27,113 nt of DNA from Actinomycetota bacterium (lineage in GTDB: Bacteria; Actinomycetota; Geothermincolia; Fen-727; Anoxymicrobiaceae): contig JAHIPE010000079.1 of the NCBI GenBank assembly GCA_018894655.1, positions 1-27,113 on the forward strand, in the 5' to 3' direction. Position 1 is the stretch's first letter. The number at the start of each line of letters is the position of its first letter. Positions 13,739-20,259 of the stretch are shown here, piece after piece. The notes under the pieces are model-generated. The model searched no databases. It was given only the letters and a program-made list of their open reading frames with translations, and had not been told where the DNA came from. Made by a program: the position numbers and the translations under genes.

Positions 13739-16130
13739 CATCAGGGTTCACCAACTGGCAACCGAACTTCGGAAATCCAACCGTGAAGTTTCAGACCGGC
13801 TTCGCAAGCTGGGGATAGAGGCCAAGACCAACCTTTCGTCGGTAACCCCTGAGGACGTGAACAGGGTAAGGGAATCGTTCGGTCTTAAACCTCTCAAGAT
13901 CGAGAAGCCAAAGAAGAAGAAGCCGGCCAAGAAGAAGGCCGCTGTGAAGAAGCCGGCCAAGAGGCCGGCCGAGAAGAAGCCGGTCAGGAAGAAGGCCGCT
14001 GTGAAGAAGCCGGCCAAGAGGCCGGCCGAGAAGAAGCCGGTCAGGAAAAAAGCGCCCCAAAAGGTGACACACCCTGAGGTGGCCGCAGGTCAAGTCAAGA
14101 AGACGGCGGAAAAAGCGCCGACCATGAAGCCACCGGCGAAAGCCGAGGCCGCCGCAAAGAAGCCTGAACGGGCCGGCGCCGCGGTGGAGGAGAAGAAGTC
14201 GCCGGTCAAGCTGAAGCCCGAGAAGGCGCCGGCCATGAAGAAACCGCCACAGAAGAAACTCAGGGTAGCCCCTCCCGACAGAAAGGCCAGGGTCGCTCCA
14301 TCCTCTGGAAGAAAGAAGGGGGTTTACCGGTTTGTTCCTCGGGGGAGGAGGGCGCCGGCCAGGACGAAGGGGCCACCCAGCACCAAGGCCAGGAAACTCC
14401 TGCGCGTGCCCAGCGGGGTTACAGTAAAGGAGTTCGCGCAGATGGCGGGCCTCACTACATCCGAGGTAATAAAAAGGATAATGGAGTTCGGGGATATGCT
14501 GACATTGAATCAGCCGATACCGGACGACGCCCTAAGGCTCTTCTCTGAGAACATGGGGATCGAGATAAAGATAAAGGGCCCCCGGTTGACCGGGTTCGAG
14601 GAGGTAGTCGACGACCCCGAGGACCTGGTCGACAAACCGCCGGTAGTTACGGTTATGGGCCACGTCGACCACGGAAAGACACTCCTGCTTGACGCGATAC
14701 GTAATAGTGATGTGGTGGGAAGCGAGGTGGGGGGGATCACTCAACACATCGGTGCTTACCAGGTTTACTTCCGGGGGAAGCCCATCACGTTCATTGACAC
14801 ACCCGGGCACGAGTCGTTCACAGCCATGAGGGCCCGTGGCGCGAGTATGACTGACATAGCGGTGCTGGTGGTCGCGGCAGACGATGGGGTAATGCCCCAG
14901 ACCCTGGAAGCTCTCGACCACGCCCGCGAAGCGGACGTACCGGTAATCGTCGCCGTGAACAAGATAGACAAACCGGATGCCGACCCCCACAAGGTAAGGC
15001 AGCAGTTGTCCGAAAGGGGCCTGCTTCCCGAGGACTGGGGCGGGGAAGACGTCTTTGTCGACGTGTCCGCCAAGGAAGGCGACAACATCGAACACCTCCT
15101 CGAGATGATCTTGCTGGTCTCCGAGATGCACGAGTTGAAGGCGAACGCGAACGCCCCGGCGAGCGGCGTGGTGGTGGAAGCCGAACTCGACAAGGCGCGG
15201 GGAGCGGTTTCCACGTTCCTCATACAGAGGGGCACCGCGCGCATCGGGGACGTTGTCGTCGCGGGAACGGAATGGGGAAAGATAAAGGCGATGTTCGACG
15301 ACCGAGCCGAGGAAGTCAAGAGCGCGGGGCCGGCGACCCCGGTCGAACTCATGGGGCTTTCAAACCCCCCTATGGCCGGTGACGAGTTCAGGGTTGTCTA
15401 CGGGGAGAAGATGGCGCGACAGATAGCCGACAGGCGGCGGTTTGACAGGAAGCTCGAGGAGCAGCATGAGCCTCGTAAGGTTTCGCTCGAGAACCTTCTC
15501 GACCTTATAAAGGAAGGCGAGGTCTCTCGCTTGAAGTTGGTGCTGAAAGCGGATACCCAGGGTTCGCTGGAAGCGATAGTCGAGTCGCTGAAGAAGATGT
15601 CGATGGACGAGGTCAAGCTCGATATCATACACAGTGGCGTGGGAGGCATCAGCGAATCGGACATAATGCTTGCTTCCGCGAGTGATGCGATAGTGATCGG
15701 CTTTCACGTAAGGCCGGACGCCAAGGCCTCCCTAGCGGCGGAGCGGGAGAAGGTGGAGATAAGGACATACCAGGTCATATACAAGCTGACCGACGACGTG
15801 GAGGACGCGATCATTGGGATGCTGGAACCGATATACGAGGAGGAGACGCTGGGGCGAGTCGAGGTCAGGACAACGTTCCGCGTGACGGCGATAGGCGTAG
15901 TTGCGGGCTCTTTCGTGGTCGAGGGCGAGATAAGCCGGAACGACAAGGTAAGAGTGGTCCGCGACGGTACTGTTATCTACGAAGGCAAGGTATCGTCCCT
16001 CAGGCGGTTCAAGGACGATGTTAAGGCGGTAGCCGCTGGATACGAGTGCGGCGTCGGGATTGAGGACTTCCAGGACCTGAAGGAAGGTGACATCCTGGAG
16101 GTGTACACGATGCGAGAGGTACCCCGCTAG
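13731..16130 (+). CDS. infB: Translation initiation factor IF-2
   Basis: This 799-residue GTPase brings initiator tRNA to the 30S ribosome. An N-terminal IF2_N module (about 1-50) is followed by a long Lys/Ala/Pro-rich linker (about 55-215) and a second IF2_N-like module (about 225-275). The G domain has GHVDHGKT (310-317), DTPGH (356-360) and NKID (410-413), and the beta-barrel and C-terminal tRNA-binding domains end EGDILEVYTMREVPR. GTG 13731 overlaps the ylxR stop by 8 bp. The linker contains an exact-looking 19-residue duplication. The TAG stop shares its last two bases with the terminal repeat of a downstream MITE-like element, although the protein end appears normal. Confidence 0.97.
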   Translation: MGNIRVHQLATELRKSNREVSDRLRKLGIEAKTNLSSVTPEDVNRVRESFGLKPLKIEKPKKKKPAKKKAAVKKPAKRPAEKKPVRKKAAVKKPAKRPAEKKPVRKKAPQKVTHPEVAAGQVKKTAEKAPTMKPPAKAEAAAKKPERAGAAVEEKKSPVKLKPEKAPAMKKPPQKKLRVAPPDRKARVAPSSGRKKGVYRFVPRGRRAPARTKGPPSTKARKLLRVPSGVTVKEFAQMAGLTTSEVIKRIMEFGDMLTLNQPIPDDALRLFSENMGIEIKIKGPRLTGFEEVVDDPEDLVDKPPVVTVMGHVDHGKTLLLDAIRNSDVVGSEVGGITQHIGAYQVYFRGKPITFIDTPGHESFTAMRARGASMTDIAVLVVAADDGVMPQTLEALDHAREADVPVIVAVNKIDKPDADPHKVRQQLSERGLLPEDWGGEDVFVDVSAKEGDNIEHLLEMILLVSEMHELKANANAPASGVVVEAELDKARGAVSTFLIQRGTARIGDVVVAGTEWGKIKAMFDDRAEEVKSAGPATPVELMGLSNPPMAGDEFRVVYGEKMARQIADRRRFDRKLEEQHEPRKVSLENLLDLIKEGEVSRLKLVLKADTQGSLEAIVESLKKMSMDEVKLDIIHSGVGGISESDIMLASASDAIVIGFHVRPDAKASLAAEREKVEIRTYQVIYKLTDDVEDAIIGMLEPIYEEETLGRVEVRTTFRVTAIGVVAGSFVVEGEISRNDKVRVVRDGTVIYEGKVSSLRRFKDDVKAVAAGYECGVGIEDFQDLKEGDILEVYTMREVPR
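13935..14048 (+). repeat. 57-bp tandem duplication in the IF2 linker
   Basis: Two adjacent 57-bp units (13935-13991 and 13992-14048) encode the same 19-residue Lys/Ala/Pro block, containing AAVKKPAKRPAEKKPVRKK. By eye they are identical apart from their outer edges. They sit in the flexible basic linker where length variation is tolerated, and 57 bp preserves the frame. Confidence 0.9.
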
Positions 16131-16293
16131 TGTTCCGTCCGATAAATACGGTGAAGCACCGAGAGCGTCGATGCGCCGCGCCGGCAAGGCGCGCGACTGA
16201 GGCGTACTCACTGAGTACGGCGCAGGGAGCGGAACGCAGCGGGAGCGGATGCAGCGGCGCTCGAATGCCATTGTATTTATCGGACGGGACACT
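16129..16293. mobile_element. MITE-like palindromic element between infB and DUF503
   Basis: Inverted repeats of 21 bp (16129-16149 and 16273-16293) differ by one base; the left contains TCCGTCCGATAAATAC and the right GTATTTATCGGAC. They bound a GC-rich, coding-free core of about 123 bp. The core includes a perfect 8-bp hairpin, CGTACTCA-C-TGAGTACG (16203-16219), and GC-rich partly self-complementary arms. No transposase is encoded and no clear target duplication is visible. A miniature inverted-repeat transposable element is the best explanation; a structured RNA element is an alternative. It lies inside a co-transcribed operon. Confidence 0.7.
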
Positions 16294-16349
16294 GAAAGGG
16301 CCGCTGGATGGCCGCCCGCGCGAATGCTGCTTTGCACCTGGAGGAATCC

Positions 16350-16661
16350 GTGAAGTTTTTCGTGGGAATAGGAAGGTACCGCCTGGACCTGAAAGATTGC
16401 ATGTCGCTCAAGGACAAGAGAAGGTTAATAAAGAGCATGGTGGACCGATTGGGGCGCGGTAACCTGGCGTGTGCCTCGGAGATAGGGGCGGGTGAGTACC
16501 CGAAGAGCGGCGAGCTGGCGTACGTGTGCGTGTCATCGTCACACGAAATGGTTGAACGTTCGCTTTCAAAATCAGTGGAGATGCTCGAGGTCACGGGAAT
16601 AGACGTTATAGAAATCGAGCATTGGATACTCAGCCCGGAAGATATCATGGAGCCGCGGTAA
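16350..16661 (+). CDS. ylxP: DUF503 (YlxP-like) protein
   Basis: This 103-residue protein matches the DUF503/YlxP family, found between infB and rbfA in many bacteria. Conserved features are the opening VGIGRYRLDL, SLKDKRRLIKSMVDRL and the ending IEIEHWIL. The function is unsettled; the context suggests a ribosome-linked role. I selected GTG 16350, giving a family-typical start (MKFFVG) with CTGGAGG 5 bp upstream. An in-frame ATG at 16308 would add a non-conserved extension. The stop and the rbfA start share one base (TAATG). The MITE-like element ends 56 bp before the start. Confidence 0.88.
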   Translation: MKFFVGIGRYRLDLKDCMSLKDKRRLIKSMVDRLGRGNLACASEIGAGEYPKSGELAYVCVSSSHEMVERSLSKSVEMLEVTGIDVIEIEHWILSPEDIMEPR

Positions 16662-17023
16662 TGTCCCGTCGCGTGGACCGGATGGAAGAGGCGTGCAAGG
16701 AGGAACTCTCGGAGATCCTCCAGCGAGAGATCAAGGACCCCCGCGTCGGATTCGTGACCATAACCAGGGTAAAGCTAACCGCGGACCTGAGGCACGCGCG
16801 GGTATACATTAGCATTATGGGGAACGATGAGGAGGTACGGCAGTCCCTGGAGGGGTTGGAGAGCGCGAGGGGGTACCTCAGGTCTCGCCTGGGGAAACAC
16901 CTGAGGCTCAAGTACCTGCCTGAGATAGATTTTCACCACGACCGCATATCCCAGCAGGCGCTTGAACTTGATGAATTACTGCGGCGGGCGGCCAATGACG
17001 GGGAGCTTGCCGATGGGGATTAA
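16661..17023 (+). CDS. rbfA: Ribosome-binding factor A
   Basis: This 120-residue KH-like protein binds immature 30S subunits during late assembly and cold adaptation. Family features are RMEEACKEELSEIL at the start, the IKDPRVGFVTITRVKLTADLRHARVYIS core and the LPEIDFHHDRI segment. ATG 16661 is coupled to the preceding stop through TAATG. The end overlaps the DHH phosphoesterase start by 11 bp. Confidence 0.93.
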   Translation: MSRRVDRMEEACKEELSEILQREIKDPRVGFVTITRVKLTADLRHARVYISIMGNDEEVRQSLEGLESARGYLRSRLGKHLRLKYLPEIDFHHDRISQQALELDELLRRAANDGELADGD

Positions 17024-17987
17024 AAAACGTGACCTGAGCAGGGTGTACAGCCTTATCAAGGAAAAAGATTCCGCGGTGGTACTCAGCCACCAGAACCCGG
17101 ATGGCGACGCGATAGGTTCGACGCTGGGGTTGGGGTTGATGCTGCGAAGCGCGGGGTTGAACGTACAGGCCGCCTGGCCTGATCCCATCGAGCTTCCCCT
17201 CAAATACGAGTTCATGCCCGGCAAGGAGATGCTTACCGGCCCCGGCGAACTGCGGTTTGACGGACTGGTGATTGCGGTTGATTGCGCTAACGCCGGCCGG
17301 CTGGGTGAACTCGAGGACGCCGTGCTCGAGGCGCCGGCGGTCATTAACATCGACCACCACCCGGACAACACGTTTTTCGGGTCGGTGGATATTGTCGATC
17401 CGGCCGCGTCGGCGACCGCGGAGATACTTTACAAGGCGGCGGGCGAGCTCGGCCTCGAGGTGGACCGCGATATCGCGGTTTGCCTGTACACGGGGATCGT
17501 GACTGACACAGGGAGGTTTCAGTTCAGCAACACGTCAGCCGGAACACTCCAGGTCGCCGCGGAGCTGGTCGAGCTGGGTGCGGAGCCAAATCGGCTCTAC
17601 GAGGAGGTGTACCAGGGAGATTCGCTTTCGTACATGCGGCTTTCGGGGGAGCTGATCTCCAAGGCCGTTTTCGAGCCCGAGACGGGCCTTGTCTACGTGT
17701 TCATGTCGCAGGAAGAGCTCAGGCGCTTCGGGGTAAAGATGAACGAGACCGAGGACCTGATAGATGCCCTGAGGACACTCAGGGGACACAGGATAGCGGT
17801 GCTGTTCAAGGAGCTCGATAACGGGAAGATAAGGATCAGCCTGCGCTCCCGGGCTGATACCGACATCGGGACTGTGGCCCGAAGGCTCGGAGGGGGAGGA
17901 CATCGCGTGGCGGCAGGCTACACCTCTCTGAAGGGCAGCTTCGAGGAAGCGCTGGAGGAGCTAAAAGGAGAGATAGTTGCCCCCTGA
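17013..17987 (+). CDS. nrnA: DHH/DHHA1 phosphoesterase (NrnA-like oligoribonuclease/pAp phosphatase)
   Basis: This 324-residue DHH-superfamily enzyme probably degrades nano-RNAs and may hydrolyse pAp. Motif I is SHQNPDGDAIGS (about 25-36), motif III is the DHH in INIDHHPDN, a DTGRFQFSNTS block follows, and the DHHA1 tail shows RRLGGGGHRVAAGY. All catalytic aspartates and histidines I expect are visible. ATG 17013, inside the end of rbfA and preceded by GGGAGC, gives a family-like start; in-frame ATGs further upstream lie deeper in rbfA. Presence between rbfA and truB is common in several Gram-positive groups. Confidence 0.88.
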   Translation: MGIKKRDLSRVYSLIKEKDSAVVLSHQNPDGDAIGSTLGLGLMLRSAGLNVQAAWPDPIELPLKYEFMPGKEMLTGPGELRFDGLVIAVDCANAGRLGELEDAVLEAPAVINIDHHPDNTFFGSVDIVDPAASATAEILYKAAGELGLEVDRDIAVCLYTGIVTDTGRFQFSNTSAGTLQVAAELVELGAEPNRLYEEVYQGDSLSYMRLSGELISKAVFEPETGLVYVFMSQEELRRFGVKMNETEDLIDALRTLRGHRIAVLFKELDNGKIRISLRSRADTDIGTVARRLGGGGHRVAAGYTSLKGSFEEALEELKGEIVAP

Positions 17988-18933
17988 CGCGATACTGGTA
18001 GTTGATAAACCGCGTGGCCCCACGTCGAGACAGGTAGTTCTATCCGTTAGACGGTTGACCGGGGCCGGTAAAGCCGGACACGCCGGAACGCTCGACCCGA
18101 TATCCACCGGGGTCCTGGTGGTATGCCTTGGCAGGGGAACATTGCTGTCGGGGTACCTGGCCGGCGGCGGGAAAGAGTACCTGGTATCGGCGCTTGTAGG
18201 AGTTACGACGGATACCTACGACACCGAAGGGGAGATCACCGCGCGGGGTGACACCGCCGGCCTATCCGCCGAGGAGATCGAGGTGTCATTCGATAGTTTC
18301 CTTGGACCCATCCTGCAACGGCCTCCGGCATACTCTGCGGTAAAGCACAAGGGAAAACCCCTGTACCGGTACGCGAGGAGCGGTATCGACGTCGAGCCGG
18401 AGCCCCGGTTGGTGGAGGTGAAGTCGATAGAGTTGATCTCGTTCGTAAGGGAAGAGGGGAAGCTAAGAGTCGGGCTCGAGGTGGCCTGTGGGCCGGGGAC
18501 TTACATCAGGAGCCTGGTTCACGAGATTGGAGAGGGCCTCGGTTGCGGAGCGTGCGTGGAGGAACTCAGGAGGACCAGGTCCGGCGATTTCGGCGTTGAG
18601 GGCGCTCCCACGCTGGATTGCCTTTCATCGGCGGGAGCCGAGGAGATAGCCGGCCTTACCACGACCCTGGAGGACGCGACGGGTTCGTTCCCGACGGTCG
18701 TCGTCACCGACGAGGGGGCGTTATGCGTCGGCGCGGGGAAGCCGTTGGTTACGGGGTGGATCAGCGAGGGTGATGGGGAGGCATGTGGGACGTTCCGCGT
18801 GCTTGACCGGCGGGGAAGGCTGTTGGCGCTGTATGGCCCGCCCAGGGACGGTGACGGGGAAGATATCTCCGGGAGAGCGGTGAGGATCATCCGGCCGGTG
18901 ACCCTCGATTGCGAGGCCAATGGAGCTACTTGA
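17977..18933 (+). CDS. truB: tRNA pseudouridine-55 synthase TruB
   Basis: This 318-residue enzyme converts U55 of tRNA to pseudouridine. The catalytic aspartate is D40 in HAGTLDPISTGVL. Family blocks such as the opening LVVDKPRGPTS, QRPPAYSAVKHKGKPLYRYAR and CGPGTYIRSLVHEIG are present. The start is TTG 17977, supported by AAAAGGAG just upstream and by the family-typical N-terminus; it overlaps the previous stop by 11 bp. The C-terminal ~70 residues resemble a PUA-like region. Confidence 0.93.
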   Translation: MPPDAILVVDKPRGPTSRQVVLSVRRLTGAGKAGHAGTLDPISTGVLVVCLGRGTLLSGYLAGGGKEYLVSALVGVTTDTYDTEGEITARGDTAGLSAEEIEVSFDSFLGPILQRPPAYSAVKHKGKPLYRYARSGIDVEPEPRLVEVKSIELISFVREEGKLRVGLEVACGPGTYIRSLVHEIGEGLGCGACVEELRRTRSGDFGVEGAPTLDCLSSAGAEEIAGLTTTLEDATGSFPTVVVTDEGALCVGAGKPLVTGWISEGDGEACGTFRVLDRRGRLLALYGPPRDGDGEDISGRAVRIIRPVTLDCEANGAT

Positions 18934-19837
18934 GAGAACCGAGGACTTCAAGCTTCACGGTGGCGAGTCGACGGTAACCATTGGGGTTTTCGACGGTGTC
19001 CATCGCGGGCACCAGAGGATAATATCGGAGTGCGTGCGTGACGCGCGGAAACGACGGATCCCGGCGGTGGTGCTAACCTTCGAGCGGAACCCCCGGGAGG
19101 TCATAAGCGGGGAGTCGCCGTGCGTTATAACGGCCCCGCAACGGAAGATCGCGATACTGGAGGAGCTGGGGGTTGATTTCACCATACCGATGAGGTTCAG
19201 CAGGCGGTTCGCGTCGCTCGAGCCGGACCGGTTCTGCCGGTTGATACTCGAGGGGCACCTGGGCGCCAGGGAGGTATGCGTGGGAGAGAACTTCCGCTTC
19301 GGATCCGGCGGGAAGGGCGACGTCGCCCTACTGGCACGCCAGGGGGAGATACTGGGATTCCAGGTCGACGTGGTGCCGCTGGTCTCGGTGGGTGGTGAAC
19401 AGCTTTCCAGCACGCTGATAAGGGGGCTGGTAAGCGAGGGGCGGATGAGCGAGGTCGCCCAGGGACTGGGCAGGCCCTACACAGTGACCGGTAGAGTCGT
19501 GAAAGGGCACTCCCGCGGAAAGAGCATGGGTTTCCCCACCGCGAACCTGGCGCTCGAGCGTGACTTCTGCGTGCCCGCTGACGGGGTCTACGCGGGGAAG
19601 GCGATTCTGGGCCAGAGCCGGTACTTGTCCGCGATCAATATCGGGAGCAACCCGACGTTCGGTGACGAGGAAGTGGCGCTGGAGGTTTTCCTGATCGATT
19701 TCGAGGGGGATATCTACGGAGAGTCGCTGGAGGTGGAGTTCCATCACCGCTTGAGGCGGGAGGTCGCTTTCTCAGGCGAGAAGGAACTGGCACGGCAGAT
19801 CCAGAATGACGTGGAGAAGGTAAGGTCGCTACTGTAA
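18920..19837 (+). CDS. ribF: Bifunctional riboflavin kinase/FAD synthetase
   Basis: This 305-residue protein makes FMN and then FAD. The N-terminal adenylyltransferase domain has GVFDGVHRGHQ and the ISSTLIRGLV-type motif (QLSSTLIRGLVSEGRM). The C-terminal flavokinase domain shows SRGKSMGFPTANL, GVYAGKA, INIGSNPTFG and the ending Arg-rich helix. ATG 18920 overlaps the truB stop by 14 bp. It is the last member of the tight rimP cluster, since a 73-bp gap with a promoter precedes rpsO. Confidence 0.93.
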   Translation: MELLERTEDFKLHGGESTVTIGVFDGVHRGHQRIISECVRDARKRRIPAVVLTFERNPREVISGESPCVITAPQRKIAILEELGVDFTIPMRFSRRFASLEPDRFCRLILEGHLGAREVCVGENFRFGSGGKGDVALLARQGEILGFQVDVVPLVSVGGEQLSSTLIRGLVSEGRMSEVAQGLGRPYTVTGRVVKGHSRGKSMGFPTANLALERDFCVPADGVYAGKAILGQSRYLSAINIGSNPTFGDEEVALEVFLIDFEGDIYGESLEVEFHHRLRREVAFSGEKELARQIQNDVEKVRSLL

Positions 19838-19839
19838 CT

Positions 19840-19858
19840 CCGGGTAACCGGGTGTTTT
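19840..19858 (+). terminator. Weak terminator-like hairpin after ribF
   Basis: CCGG-GTAA-CCGG (19840-19851) forms a short stem closed by a GNRA-type loop and is followed by GTGTTTT. The stem is only 4 bp, so any termination would be partial. Confidence 0.25.
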
Positions 19859-19871
19859 CAGCGTGGACATA

Positions 19872-19880
19872 TGATAGTAT
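19872..19880 (+). promoter_or_regulatory. Extended -10 promoter for rpsO
   Basis: TGATAGTAT at 19872-19880 is a TGn-extended -10 (TAGTAT, four of six). No strong -35 is seen. It lies 30 bp before the rpsO ATG, leaving a leader of about 23 nt. It resembles the extended -10 elements before secG and rimP. Confidence 0.35.
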
Positions 19881-19910
19881 TTTCAGGGAAGCGATAACAT
19901 TGGAGAGAAA

Positions 19911-20177
19911 ATGACCAGCCGCGAGGAGAAAAGCGAAATAGTAAGCGAGTTCAAGGTTCACGAGTCGGATACAGGCTCATCCGAGGTCCAGGTGGCGTTA
20001 CTGACCCGCAAGATAGAGGAACTGACCGAGCACCTGAAGGTGCATAAGAAAGACCATCATTCACGCAGGGGACTACTGATGAAGGTCGGGCAGAGAAGGA
20101 GGTTGTTGGATTATCTGAAGAAAGAGGATGTCGAGAGGTATCGGGCTCTTATCAAGGAACTCGGGTTGAGAAGGTAA
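19911..20177 (+). CDS. rpsO: 30S ribosomal protein S15
   Basis: This 88-residue primary 16S rRNA-binding protein matches S15 throughout. Family blocks are the ESDTGSSEVQVALLTRKIEELTEHL-type helix pair, HKKDHHSRRGLL and GQRRRLLDYLKK. GGAGAG precedes ATG 19911. S15 and PNPase are neighbours in most bacteria, and S15 often represses its own mRNA; no such fold was resolved here. Confidence 0.97.
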   Translation: MTSREEKSEIVSEFKVHESDTGSSEVQVALLTRKIEELTEHLKVHKKDHHSRRGLLMKVGQRRRLLDYLKKEDVERYRALIKELGLRR

Positions 20178-20236
20178 GGCCCAACTGGGGGCGCGAGCGA
20201 GAGGAGCCGGGGGTTATTGGTTTAGAAGCAAGGGCT

Positions 20237-20259
20237 AAGGAGGCTCATTTTTTTATGAG
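20237..20259 (+). promoter_or_regulatory. pnp ribosome-binding site and start-codon hairpin
   Basis: AAGGAGG (20237-20243) is followed by CTCAT (20244-20248), six T residues and ATGAG (20255-20259). The two arms pair perfectly over 5 bp and enclose the start codon. The hairpin is short and AU-rich, so at best it would tune initiation. Confidence 0.35.

Noticed and set aside
16130..16462. Plus-strand reading frame through the palindromic element into DUF503
   Set aside because: It is created by the MITE-like sequence and overlaps DUF503 in another frame; its composition follows the repeat, not a protein family.
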